DNA of 64,000 nucleotides. It comes from JBHBQE01 sp041776485. GTDB taxonomy: Bacteria > Bacillota > Clostridia > Lachnospirales > Lachnospiraceae. Numbering within the stretch: the first letter of the stretch is position 1; every line of letters begins with the position of its first letter. Below, in pieces: positions 25,308-35,100 of this stretch. The notes under the pieces are model-generated. The model saw only the letters and a program-made list of their open reading frames with translations. It was not told the origin of the DNA and did no database searches. The DNA is taken from the NCBI GenBank assembly GCA_041776485.1, contig JBHBQE010000013.1, positions 42,411-106,410 on the forward strand. The letters run 5' to 3'. The position numbers and the translations under genes are program-made.

Positions 25308-26339
25308 ATGAAAATCAAAAAACTATTATCACTTGGACTTGCTGTCATTACCGCAATAACCCTAACCTGTGGTTGCAAAGGTGAAGATAGCAAAGAAACA
25401 TCAACAGTTACCGATGATGTGATAACAATTAAAATCGGACATACCGACTCCCCTTCCCGCTCCACAAATGTTTACAGTGAAAAACTACAGGAAATATTAG
25501 ATGCAAAGGCGCCTGGCAGGTTTAAGGTAGAAGTATTTGCCAACGGTGCCCTCGGTGATACACCGGATTTGGTATCCGGAGTATTAACAGGTACCGTTAC
25601 AATGATGTTTGATCTTTCATCAGCTATTACCGCTACTGCCGGTCCTGCTTCAACCTGCATAGATTTGCCCTACCTATACCCTTCATTTGAGGACTGGGAA
25701 AAGGGAACCTTTGAGAATGGCGGTCTGGAATTATTTAACGAAACAATATCTGATGCAGGGTATTACTGTATTGATATGTACTATAACGGAATGAGAAATA
25801 TAATAAGCAGAGAAAAAGTTTATCATAACTCCGATGATTTCAAAGGGCAAAAAGTGAGAATCACACAAAATGATCTTAACATTAAAATATGGAATTCTAT
25901 GGGAGCAAATCCCACTCCTATGGCTTGGGGTGAAGTAGTTACGTCTCTTTCCCAGGGACAAATTGACGCTCTTGATCATTCCCTTGGTGTTTTCAACGAT
26001 TTTAACCTTACAGATATTGCACCTTATGTAACAATTACAAATCACTGCTCATCCCCTTTCCCTATTATTTGCTCCAAAAAATGGATAGAATCTCTGGATA
26101 AGGCAGACAGAGATGTTTTAGAGGAAGCTGTACACGAAGTTGCAAAGCAGCAAAGAGCGGAAGAATATAAGAATGAACAGGATTATCTTGCAACTTTTGA
26201 AAAAAACGGAGCAACTATTTATACCCTCACAGATAATGAAATTGCCGGATTTACTGAAGCTTGTCAGTCAGTCTATGATGATCAAAGAGAAATTGTAGGA
26301 GAAGAAATGCTTCAAAAATGGTTGGATACTCGCCCGTAA
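25308..26339 (+). CDS. dctP: TRAP transporter solute-binding protein (DctP family)
   Basis: 343 residues; extracytoplasmic receptor of a tripartite ATP-independent periplasmic transporter. N-terminal KIKKLLSLGLAVITAIT signal followed by TCGC, probably lipid-anchored as usual in Gram-positives. The DctP fold shows in GMRNIISREKVYHNSDDFKGQ and KVRIT, whose Arg normally contacts the ligand carboxylate, and WGEVVTSLSQGQIDALD. AAAGGATG precedes the ATG at 25308; an upstream in-frame extension to 25260 lacks support. Substrate is most likely an organic acid, but C4-dicarboxylate specificity is only a family default. Confidence 0.93.
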   Translation: MKIKKLLSLGLAVITAITLTCGCKGEDSKETSTVTDDVITIKIGHTDSPSRSTNVYSEKLQEILDAKAPGRFKVEVFANGALGDTPDLVSGVLTGTVTMMFDLSSAITATAGPASTCIDLPYLYPSFEDWEKGTFENGGLELFNETISDAGYYCIDMYYNGMRNIISREKVYHNSDDFKGQKVRITQNDLNIKIWNSMGANPTPMAWGEVVTSLSQGQIDALDHSLGVFNDFNLTDIAPYVTITNHCSSPFPIICSKKWIESLDKADRDVLEEAVHEVAKQQRAEEYKNEQDYLATFEKNGATIYTLTDNEIAGFTEACQSVYDDQREIVGEEMLQKWLDTRP

Positions 26340-26365
26340 ACAGCTGCATTTTGTAAGGAGTTATT

Positions 26366-26866
26366 ATGTTCAAAAAACTTGCAAAAATATTTGATAAGAT
26401 TGAGGAAGAAATATTAATTATATTATTTGTAATTATGGTATCAGTTATATTTCTTCAGGTAATAATGAGGTATGTTTTCAACAACTCCTTGGTTTGGTCC
26501 GAGGAGTTGGGAAAATTTATATTTGTTTGGATTTCGTGGCTGGGTATCAGTTTAGGACACAGAAAACGTGAGCATATAGCAATCACACTGCTTACAGATA
26601 AGCTGTCCCGCAAAGGACAAATTATTATCAATATTATAATCGAAGTTATTTTGATGATTATTTGTCTCACTACCTCTTATTACGGAATGAAAATGATGAC
26701 GGTTCAGGTAAATGTTCCCTATGCAGCTATAAAAATAAGCACAATGTGGGGATACCTATCTCTGATACTCGGCTGTATCTTTATGTCATTTAGATCTGCC
26801 GCCCATATTGTTAATTACACTATAAATTTCGACTCTGAAAAAATTCCAGAGGGAGGTGAAAAATAA
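26366..26866 (+). CDS. dctQ: TRAP transporter small permease (DctQ)
   Basis: 166 residues with four membrane segments. The family sequence VIMRYVFNNSLVWSEELGKFIFVW lies near residues 33-56 and KREHIAI near 72, both diagnostic. It couples the binding protein to the large permease. AAGGAG lies upstream; the stop overlaps the dctM start (TAATG), so the two are translationally coupled. Confidence 0.93.
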   Translation: MFKKLAKIFDKIEEEILIILFVIMVSVIFLQVIMRYVFNNSLVWSEELGKFIFVWISWLGISLGHRKREHIAITLLTDKLSRKGQIIINIIIEVILMIICLTTSYYGMKMMTVQVNVPYAAIKISTMWGYLSLILGCIFMSFRSAAHIVNYTINFDSEKIPEGGEK

Positions 26867-28185
26867 TGGCAGTAGCAGTTTTATTTATTGTATTATTTAT
26901 CCTCCTTTTGATAGGAGTACCTGTTGGATTTGCCATTGGCGGCGCCACTATGGTTTCTATGTTTACCTGTTCGGACCTGAATATGATAATAAGCGCACAG
27001 TATTCCTACAGCAGTATTTTTTCATTCACAGTTATGGCTATACCATTTTTCATGCTGGCAGGAACCATTATGTCCACCGGCGGCATAGCAAGAAAAATAG
27101 TTAATTTTGCCTCTGCACTTATTGGCTTTATTCACGGTGCAATAGGGAGCGTCACCCTAATATCATGTATGTTTTTCGGTGCTCTTTCCGGCTCGGGAAT
27201 GGCTACAACCTCCGCCATTGGGGGAATGATGATACCTGAAATGAAAAAGCGTGGGTACAACCCCTCCTATGCAGCTACCCTGGTATGCTTTGGTGGAATT
27301 GTGGGCCCAATAATTCCGCCAAGCCTGTCCTTTGTACTCTATGGTGCCGCCACCGGAATTTCTGTATCTGATTTGTTTTTAGCAGGCATTTTACCCGGTA
27401 TTCTAATCGGCATAATATTTATCGCAGCAAATACCGTCTATTGCACCAAGACAAAAACTGATTTAGCAGGTGAAAAATTTTCAGATAATACTAATGAAAC
27501 AATTTCCATTAAGAAGGTTATGAGCTCTCGATTAAATGCACTTTTTAAAAGCATTAAAGACGGATTTTGGGCATTGCTTTCTCCTGTTATAATTTTAGGC
27601 GGAATATATAGCGGAGCCTTTACTCCCACCGAAGCAGCATGTATATCCGTTGTATACTCCATAATAATCAGCATGTTTGTCTACAAAGAAATGACATGGC
27701 AGGACATGAAAAATGTATTTTTAAATACTGCTGTATTAAATGGGATAACTTCATTTTTACTTGGCTATTCCACGGTATTCTCAACATTTATGACATACGA
27801 AGGAGTCCCTCAGGGAATTACCAGATTTTTGACGGGTATATCTGATAATCCCATGATTGTACTTTTATTTATCAACATAATTTTGTTGTTTGTAGGCTGC
27901 TTCCTTGATACAGTTCCGGCAATTATTGTAATGGCGCCTTTACTTCTTCCCACTATAAATGCTCTTCAAATAAATCCGATCCATTTTGGGGTAGTAATGG
28001 CAGTTAATCTGGCTATAGGACTTTGTACCCCGCCCTATGGCTGCAATTTATTTGTAGGTGCTGCAGTAGGAAAAGTCAGGCTGCAGGATATGTTTAAATA
28101 CGTATTCCCAATGCTCTTAATCAGCTTTATAGCTTTGGCTATAATAACTTATGTACCTTACCTGTCCCTTGTATTTATTAAATAA
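26866..28185 (+). CDS. dctM: TRAP transporter large permease (DctM)
   Basis: 439 residues, about 12 membrane segments, the Na+- or H+-driven transport channel of the TRAP system. Recognisable are GVPVGFAIGG, GALSGSGMATTSAIGGMMIPEM, GGIVGPIIPPS and a late PPYGCNLFVG. Preceded by GGAGG within the dctQ end. A terminator follows 66 bp after the stop, closing the dctPQM operon. Confidence 0.95.
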   Translation: MAVAVLFIVLFILLLIGVPVGFAIGGATMVSMFTCSDLNMIISAQYSYSSIFSFTVMAIPFFMLAGTIMSTGGIARKIVNFASALIGFIHGAIGSVTLISCMFFGALSGSGMATTSAIGGMMIPEMKKRGYNPSYAATLVCFGGIVGPIIPPSLSFVLYGAATGISVSDLFLAGILPGILIGIIFIAANTVYCTKTKTDLAGEKFSDNTNETISIKKVMSSRLNALFKSIKDGFWALLSPVIILGGIYSGAFTPTEAACISVVYSIIISMFVYKEMTWQDMKNVFLNTAVLNGITSFLLGYSTVFSTFMTYEGVPQGITRFLTGISDNPMIVLLFINIILLFVGCFLDTVPAIIVMAPLLLPTINALQINPIHFGVVMAVNLAIGLCTPPYGCNLFVGAAVGKVRLQDMFKYVFPMLLISFIALAIITYVPYLSLVFIK

Positions 28186-28251
28186 TCCTGCTATATTACA
28201 TTATGTTGACTTTCACCCTTAAAAGCGCATCTTGCGTATAGTATAACCAAT

Positions 28252-28278
28252 AAAAGGCTCTCACAGGAGCCTTTTTTA
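28252..28278 (+). terminator. Terminator of dctPQM
   Basis: AAAGGCTC-TCACAG-GAGCCTTTTTT. The U-tract is on plus; the reverse strand also ends in TTTTA, so it may act both ways. Confidence 0.9.
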
Positions 28279-28285
28279 TGTCATA

Positions 28286-28301
28286 AGTATAGATCTATAC
28301 T
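28286..28301. repeat. Perfect 16-bp palindrome
   Basis: AGTATAGATCTATACT, in the 333-nt gap between the dct terminator and the next gene's terminator. No adjacent promoter; significance unknown. Nothing else in this gap beyond the two terminators. Confidence 0.4.
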
Positions 28302-28452
28302 AAAAGTCCACAAAATGCTGCTGCCACAAAAACTCCATAGTGCAGCTTTTAGGCAAATACCTCTCATTAGATTTTATCTAACAAAAATGAACCTCTTACA
28401 TATGCGAATAGATTATTTTTCCTGTGCTTTATGAACTCAACCGGCTCACGAT

Positions 28453-28487
28453 CCATAAAAAATAAAACCCCGCCGTGGCAGAGTTTT
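28453..28487 (-). terminator. Terminator of the hypothetical gene pair
   Basis: On minus AAAACTCTGCC / GGCGGGGTTTT followed by ATTTTTTATGG, 32 nt after the stop of the 115-residue gene. Confidence 0.85.
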
Positions 28488-28518
28488 ATAAGCTATAAAT
28501 TTTTTCGTTTAACGCAAG

Positions 28519-28866
28519 CTAAGCCATTAAATCCAATCCCTGACCCACTACAGCATAGGAATTTGCCGCAAAGTTTCTATCATAGAATGTGTTTACGCCG
28601 CTAAATTCTGCAGCAATATTATTAAGTCCCTTAGATACCCTTTGATTTTCGGTAATATGTCTGCTTATACCCGATAATACATTCCTTCTGCCGGTATACT
28701 GCACCGGTGCCGGTCCCAGCACACCTTCATTGGTAGCAGTGTTACCTACTGATTCTCTGTAGGCAGAGGATATGGCACTTTCATTTTCGATACTGCGTGC
28801 ATGCTGACTGTTAACTACATAAGCAGCCGATGAAATCGGATTCAGACTTGAAACTGATAATCCCAT
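28519..28866 (-). CDS. Hypothetical protein, 115 aa
   Basis: Not recognised. Ser/Ala/Asn-rich, no signal peptide or membrane segment. It contains a GPAPVQYTGRRN segment and a C-terminal YAVVGQGLDLMA. Its start overlaps the stop of the upstream 237-residue gene by one base (TAATG), so the two are co-translated and perhaps form one complex. A terminator follows. The N-terminal MGLSVSSLNPISSAAY recalls short assembly-type proteins, but I cannot name a family. Confidence 0.65.
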   Translation of the reverse strand: MGLSVSSLNPISSAAYVVNSQHARSIENESAISSAYRESVGNTATNEGVLGPAPVQYTGRRNVLSGISRHITENQRVSKGLNNIAAEFSGVNTFYDRNFAANSYAVVGQGLDLMA

Positions 28867-29579
28867 TAATTACTTACCCCATTGTTGTTTAATCTGTCTA
28901 TGTTATTCGCATTCTGCATATTTTCTATGATATCCAACCTCTCCTTGGCACTTACCTTTGCATTGGAGTTTGCCTCCCCGGAAAAAGCTGTTACAATAGC
29001 CTCACTATCCATTTGAGTATTAGTATACTCCCTGTTTAATTTAGATAGTTCCTCTATTTTATCCTCATTATCATTTCTTGCTTCCTCAGCATTTTCCTTT
29101 TTTATTTTCAACTGCTTCTCATATTCCTGCCTAGATATGCGTCCCTGCCGATATAACTGTTCTATTTGCTGGAACGTATATCCTGCAAAGGAGGTAATCT
29201 TCCTTGGCTTATCCTCTAAGGTCTCCTTTATATCTATTTCCCTGCTTGTACTGCCCATAATTTCCTCAGGTCTTTTATCTTCTCCGGTTTTATTCACGAC
29301 AGTACCATTCTCTTCTAAACTGTCATTAGAAACAGCCTGCTCCACCTGAAGTGTATCACCATCAGCAGACATGGCAATTACATTTTCCAATTCAGAATTT
29401 TCTGTCTCGTTACCCCAGAGAGGACTAATTACTTTTTCGGACTTCTTTTCGGATTCCTTTATAGCATCATTTTCTTCGTTGGAAACATTTTTAGCTCCAA
29501 CGCTGTCATTTCCTAAATTTACGCCCGGTGTTATACCTTTTACACCTAAATCCATAATACCCGCTTTCTTACCTGCCAA
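28866..29579 (-). CDS. Hypothetical acidic protein with SHOCT-like motif
   Basis: 237 residues, very acidic and low in complexity over residues 25-130, then TFQQIEQLYRQGRISRQEYE at about 135-155, which resembles the short C-terminal SHOCT oligomerisation motif, followed by a charged coiled coil. No signal peptide. The annotated frame begins with TTG at 29579 without a good ribosome site; ATG 29555 (MDLGVKGITPG) is an equally good choice. Coupled to the downstream 115-residue gene. Function unknown. Confidence 0.6.
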   Translation of the reverse strand: MAGKKAGIMDLGVKGITPGVNLGNDSVGAKNVSNEENDAIKESEKKSEKVISPLWGNETENSELENVIAMSADGDTLQVEQAVSNDSLEENGTVVNKTGEDKRPEEIMGSTSREIDIKETLEDKPRKITSFAGYTFQQIEQLYRQGRISRQEYEKQLKIKKENAEEARNDNEDKIEELSKLNREYTNTQMDSEAIVTAFSGEANSNAKVSAKERLDIIENMQNANNIDRLNNNGVSN

Positions 29580-29686
29580 TCTTTAAGCACAGTAAACTCC
29601 AGCTAAAAAAACAGTATATATCCAAAATATACAAATGTAAAGTAAAAAATTATAATAATTCATTAAATTTCACAAATTACTATATT

Positions 29687-30436
29687 TTAGTCCCTTTTAA
29701 CCAGTTCCTCTTTCATGGTCCTTGCCTTATCCTTAATGCCTGAACTGGCACTTAGTGAAGTAATTACTGAGGATAATAGCTTTAATGCAGTGGTTCTTTC
29801 TCCATTTGCCATGGCAAGAGCGGCAAGTAATAAATCCAAGGAGCTTTCATTCATGCCACATATTGGATAGCTTTCCTGCATTTTTGCCTGAATAAACTGG
29901 TTATAGGAATTTTTCAAAAACAACCCTTCCGTTCTGCCCAGTTGTTTTGCCTCTTCAACTTTATTTTGCTCCAGCAATTCCTCTTTTTCGCCCCTGATAA
30001 GCCAGGCAGTTTTTAAACAAATATATGCCTGTTCCGAAGCCTTTGCACTTTGCTTTTTCCCAGAAGCGCATTGAAGTGCCAGATGATAGCGTTCAAATGC
30101 CTGCTTATAGGTTATAATCTCCGGATCATTTCCCAAAGGTGTGACTGTCTTAAGAAGTTCTTTTATTGCCTTAACACAAATAGAAGGCTTTGCTGCTGTA
30201 AAATACCTTTCCAAAGCGGTATAACCACAATGGGGACAGGAAACTACATGATATCTGTTTACATCTATTCCCGCATACTTCTGCCTAAGATCCTTATCCT
30301 GACCTATAAGACGAAGCTTACCGGATTTAGTTGTCCTCCATTTAAAACTTTTTTCACAAATATTACATTGCATAGTTTTAAAAAACAGATAACTTTTTTC
30401 CTTTTCTTCTCTGGCTTCTATCTCTTCTGGTGTCAT
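29687..30436 (-). CDS. DUF2225 zinc-ribbon-like protein
   Basis: 249 residues. N-terminal MQCNICEKSFKWR and CPHCGYTALERYF provide two Cys pairs typical of DUF2225, followed by a helical TPR-like region to the end. Function of the family is not established. AAGGAG lies 6 nt before the ATG at 30436, preferred to the ATG at 30442 that abuts the SD. Stands alone. Confidence 0.8.
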   Translation of the reverse strand: MTPEEIEAREEKEKSYLFFKTMQCNICEKSFKWRTTKSGKLRLIGQDKDLRQKYAGIDVNRYHVVSCPHCGYTALERYFTAAKPSICVKAIKELLKTVTPLGNDPEIITYKQAFERYHLALQCASGKKQSAKASEQAYICLKTAWLIRGEKEELLEQNKVEEAKQLGRTEGLFLKNSYNQFIQAKMQESYPICGMNESSLDLLLAALAMANGERTTALKLLSSVITSLSASSGIKDKARTMKEELVKRD

Positions 30437-30536
30437 ACACATCTCCTTGGCATAAATGATACATTAGAATTTTATTAACGATTTTGAATAAAACTACATA
30501 TTATGATAATGGATTTTTAACTTTATGTCCAGTATT

Positions 30537-30923
30537 CTAAATATGAATATTGCAAATAACCAAAAGCAGATTTCTGACAATAAAATGCAGCCCCACCACA
30601 AATAATCCCAAATAATAGAACCAATCCGGTAAATATATACTGTTATTTTTAGTCTCTGAAAGGTTTTTACTTTTTACTTTATTAAATTTATATTTAATTA
30701 TTTTAAAGGTCTGAGCAATAAACAAAAATATCATATATAGAACTATCGGATTATAGCAAAAGCTGATAATAGGGTGTCCGGTTAAAATTGCTCTTAAAGC
30801 TCTGGTACCGCCACAGCCCGGGCAATAAAATCCCGTAACTGTATGGAAAAAACATCCCGGATATCTTTCCATAAATATATCTGTTATTTTCACCAAAAAA
30901 TCTAACATATTTTTTAAAATCAC
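30537..30923 (-). CDS. DUF2752 membrane protein
   Basis: About 128 residues with three hydrophobic segments and the hallmark FYCPGCGGTRALRAILTGH near residues 32-50. Family of unknown function common in Firmicutes and Bacteroidetes. The first codon could be GTG at 30923 or ATG at 30908; neither has a clear SD, and the upstream region is shared with the divergent tRNA-Glu promoter. Confidence 0.82.
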   Translation of the reverse strand: MILKNMLDFLVKITDIFMERYPGCFFHTVTGFYCPGCGGTRALRAILTGHPIISFCYNPIVLYMIFLFIAQTFKIIKYKFNKVKSKNLSETKNNSIYLPDWFYYLGLFVVGLHFIVRNLLLVICNIHI

Positions 30924-30952
30924 TTGCTTTTTTATTTTTTCTATGGTAGTAT
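30924..30952 (+). promoter_or_regulatory. Promoter of tRNA-Glu
   Basis: TTGCTT, 17-bp spacer, TAGTAT with TGG before it; starts one base beyond the DUF2752 start codon. Confidence 0.65.
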
Positions 30953-30973
30953 TTGAGAGCTGTGTCGTACAGT

Positions 30974-31045
30974 GGCCCCATGGTCAAGCGGTTAAGACAT
31001 CGCCCTTTCACGGCGGTAACACGGGTTCGATTCCCGTTGGGGTCA
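30974..31045 (+). tRNA. tRNA-Glu (anticodon UUC)
   Basis: Acceptor GGCCCCA/TGGGGTC, A discriminator, anticodon arm TCGCC-CTTTCAC-GGCGG, T-arm GGGTTCGATTCCC. 72 nt. Confidence 0.95.
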
Positions 31046-31400
31046 TTATCTTTCTAAATCCCACAATCCTTATACTTTTTACACAATCCTAATAATCACT
31101 TTCTAACCGCAGGGATTTTACATTCTTATATATTCCAAGCGTATAAGAAACTATTATATTCTATATAGATAATTTTGCAACTTATATATCATACCGTGTT
31201 TATACTTAACCTCACAGTGTGCTTCAAAATATAGCAAATACATCCATCCGGGTATGTATACCCTTAAATTCTATCTACTTATAATAAAATTATTAGTGTA
31301 AAAAACTATAAGATTATTACTGTATCTATTGCTTCAATAACTAATATTTGCGTTTCATATTTATTTTGCCATATAGATATATTGGGAATTTATACTTCCC
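31046..31400. other. AT-rich intergenic gap
   Basis: 355 nt between tRNA-Glu and the convergent sortase gene. No ORF. A GGGTATGTATACCC palindrome lies at 31250-31263; no convincing terminator for either side was found. Confidence 0.4.
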
Positions 31401-32198
31401 CTAATTTATTCCCACCAAAATATCCTTAATATTCTTTCCGTCCCTGCTGCTGCAGGTCTGTAATGCTATGAAGCTTTCCCCCTCTGCATTTTCATTAAAA
31501 ACCACAGAATTATTGCTTATATAATTCATAAACCTCCTATTAAAATCCTCATTTAATACATCCACCTCATTTTGCAGAGGTTCATTATCTCTGGATAAAA
31601 ATGCTAAAGCGGTATATACTTTTGTTTCGTAAGGGGTATAGATATAAATTTTATCATGGTTATTAAAATATTCATGACTTTTATATTTTGCTATACTGCC
31701 AAACATAGAATTATCCCTCATATTATGCCCGAAAATGACGGTTAATTTATCTTTTAGGCTCTCACTCGAGTTTGGTTGAATATAGATACAACCATATTTG
31801 CTATCCCTTAAAAACATATCCCTATTAAGATAATAATCTGCGTCCTTTCCAGCCTTTGCCTGCAAAATCGGATAATCAACTTCTGTATGAGGTATATAAA
31901 TCCACCCGATAATATCCTGATTTATTTCCTGTAATGCATCAAAATCTACCTTCCTATCCAGCGGATTAATGCTGTCTAAACATAAATCCGCCTGAAAATC
32001 CCTATATATATCATTATTTTGTATATTATTTTTTCTCTCAATACCTGAAGCAACATTCCTGATTATTCTGTTTTCAAGGTAATGTCCTCCTATGTTTTTA
32101 CATAGGAAGACAATCAAAATAAAAAGAGGAATGTATAGTATAAGCTTAATTAAATTTGTTCCAATAAGCTTGCTGGTGTATTTTATATCATTTCCCAT
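31401..32198 (-). CDS. srtB: Class B sortase
   Basis: 265 residues. N-terminal membrane anchor (about 14-36); sortase core with IGWIYIPHTEVDYPILQA, then VIFGHNM (catalytic His), ALQTCSS (catalytic Cys in a TxTC-like context) and the Arg three residues after it. The long segment between strands, with an extra helix, marks class B. Its start overlaps the adhesin stop by one base, so it is very likely the dedicated transpeptidase that anchors or polymerises that protein. Confidence 0.9.
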   Translation of the reverse strand: MGNDIKYTSKLIGTNLIKLILYIPLFILIVFLCKNIGGHYLENRIIRNVASGIERKNNIQNNDIYRDFQADLCLDSINPLDRKVDFDALQEINQDIIGWIYIPHTEVDYPILQAKAGKDADYYLNRDMFLRDSKYGCIYIQPNSSESLKDKLTVIFGHNMRDNSMFGSIAKYKSHEYFNNHDKIYIYTPYETKVYTALAFLSRDNEPLQNEVDVLNEDFNRRFMNYISNNSVVFNENAEGESFIALQTCSSRDGKNIKDILVGIN

Positions 32199-35100
32199 TA
32201 TAACCTGTCTTTTCTCCTTTTTATCCTTTCATATATATTTACAACCACAATTCCTGCTATCAATAAAAGTATAGCAAGATATATTCCCAGTCCCTCACCG
32301 GTTTTAGGCACCGGAAATACTCCTGCGATTTTGGAATATTCTTCCTTTGGTACAGGCTTTTCCGGGGTCGGGTTTTCTGCCTCCGGCGGTGCACCAAGCT
32401 TTGGTATTTCCAGATTTTCTCTTTTTTCTATACTGACAGAAACCTGATTTGATTTAATGCCTCCGCCGTGATAAAAAAGTGTGTAATCATTATATGCCGT
32501 AGTATTTAATGCCTCCTTGGGAGCAGTCATTAGGATATCAATATATACACTTTCTCCTCTGTTTAATGTTTTGTCCAGAGAGATCTTTACTCCATCCACA
32601 TATTTATCAGGATTACTATTCCAGCTTTTTCCGTTATCACCGGTATAGGAAATTTCCGGATTAAAACCTGATTTTATTAAGTTTGAAATATCTATATCCC
32701 TATATTTCCCAAGAACAACCCCACCACTTTTTTCTATCATATCTATAAATTCAATATTACTTATATTAGAATCATTTGCCTGTAAATAGAGCCTGTATCT
32801 GTATTCCTCACCGGAAACAAGCATTTTTGAAGTTACAAGCTCACCCTTATTCACGATATATTTCTTTGCAGAAAAAAGCTCTTCCGGGTCGTTAGTCACA
32901 GTAGATAAATCAATAGGCCTTGCAGGCATATCCCTGGTTACTTTAAAATCAATATTTAACAGTTTAAAACCTATATTATCCTCACACCTAAGCTCTCTAA
33001 GTGTATATTCACCATAGGGCAATGCCCCCAAATTATTATCCGGCTTTACCTTTGAGCCATTTTCCCCAATCCCAAAATATACTCCGCTTTCTGTATTTAT
33101 ATCCTCAGATTTTATAGGATTTGTTTCATCATATATGACTTTTCCCTCTTCATCAAAATATAACCTATCGTTATCATTTGTCATATAATCATGCTTATTG
33201 AAGCTGCTGCTGGTATCCAGTTCCCCGTTTTCGTCACTAACTACTATATGTGATTCCTTTGTATTATTATTAGTTAACAGGAATGCAACAGAAAGTCTCT
33301 TTAAACTGGAATCCGCTACCTTTTCAAACTCCACGTCTCTACGTTTTATACTATTTTTAAATATAAGCTCTTTTCCGTTAATATCCAGATTAACCAGTTT
33401 CCCATGACAGTCTTTGGTGCCTCCTATTTCAATATTGTAAAAGGTATCATTTATATTGTAGGCAGGGTTAGATTTACTCTCCTTTACAATATAATTACCT
33501 GTAGGAAGCTCATAACGTCCCGTACTGGCAGTATACTTACCTTGCTTTTTATTAAGTGTAGTTTTAATTTTACTGACAATCTCGCCGTTATTATAGACCT
33601 TATCCCGTATTGCTATTGCTTTTCCAGAGTTATTATACACCGAGAATTCTATATTACTTAAACCATCATTTAATAACCCCTCCGACTTATCCAATTCAGT
33701 ATCATACTTAGTTACAAAAATCCCACCATATATTACAGGCTCTTTAACCACAAGGCTCTCCCTTATTACTGTAGAAACTTCTCCATCTACCAAAAATACA
33801 TATTTGCTTTTTTCTACATCATGCCCATGGGAGGCTTTGGTTTCCTCAATTGTAATTGTCCCCATCGGAAATATGACTTGATTGTTTTTATCAAAAAAAA
33901 GTTCATCGCCGCCCGCCCTATAGGACTTATCACTTAACTCTATCATCCCCTCATTATTTGTAACATATATCCAAGTTTTTAGCGGAACAACTGCGTTTAG
34001 CGCCGGATCCTTATAAATAATTTTATTATTTACATCTCTTTTTCCCGTATCATCCGGAAAAACAGAATAATATTTTACGGTATATTCTGCACCCTTAAAG
34101 CTTCCAAGCCCCTGAGGAATCAATTTTCCCGTTACCGGATCTGCCTTTTGTATTTTAATTCTTACAGGCTCTGCTTTAGGGATGTTCTCTGCTTCAATAA
34201 GTGCAGTACTATCCATTTTAACATTTGCTTTATATATTTTAGAATTAAGTTTATAACCTGATTTTTGTCTGGCTGTATTCTCCAGCTCCTTTACCAAATA
34301 ATCTCCGGGAATCAAATTGTCCAAAGCATTGGTATTACCCTTTTCATCGCATATTAATGTACCAATTCTTTGAACATCATTTTTAGCATTTTCAATACTG
34401 TTGCCGCCATTATCCTCATACACCCCAAAGGTAAGTCCAGAAAAGGAATACAAGGGATTTCCAAAAGTCAGAGGAGAATTAGAACTGCTTTTCTTTATTT
34501 GCAGACCTCCTGTTGCCCTTTTAAAAGGCACTGCAAAAATGGATATTCCTGTTTGATCAAAGGCACGCTGACTAATAACGCTAATTAAAACTTCTCCGCT
34601 TCCGTTTTCATCAATCCTATAATCCAGTGCACGAACAGCAAGAATATCCTTTTCATGTGGTGCTTTTGCAGCTTCCAGTTCCTCTTTGCCGGGAGTATTA
34701 GTCCACATAGTTGAGGTTCCCCCTTTAACGCCCAGGGGTGATTCTATATGTACACATTGCATGGGAAGAACTACACAACCATCATTCCTTTTTACATACT
34801 TTAAATTCGGATTATCCTTTTCATCCTCAAGTACAATATCTATACTTTCCCCACCGGCACTTAAGCTAAATTCATTAGGTAGAATAATGCTAAACATGGG
34901 GTTTACAGAATTGTTCATAGAGTCCAAATCCGGAATTGCACCCCGTCCCATAATATAATCAGCCAAAGGTCTGCCCTTATCGGTTATATCATGATAATAA
35001 TCCGGGGTTGTCCCATCCGGGTGATAAACTGAGGGGTTTTCATCCAGCTTTCCCAACATATAGGATATATCCTGTCTTGCTTTTAGATAAAGCTCTGAAT

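Noticed and set aside
26856..27104. Small gene out of frame with dctM
   Set aside because: Lies wholly inside a clear dctM reading frame; a shadow frame.
28318..28352. Extra terminator GCTGC...GCAGC in the gap after dctM
   Set aside because: Only five pairs with a 20-nt loop; weaker than the two flanking terminators and not needed.
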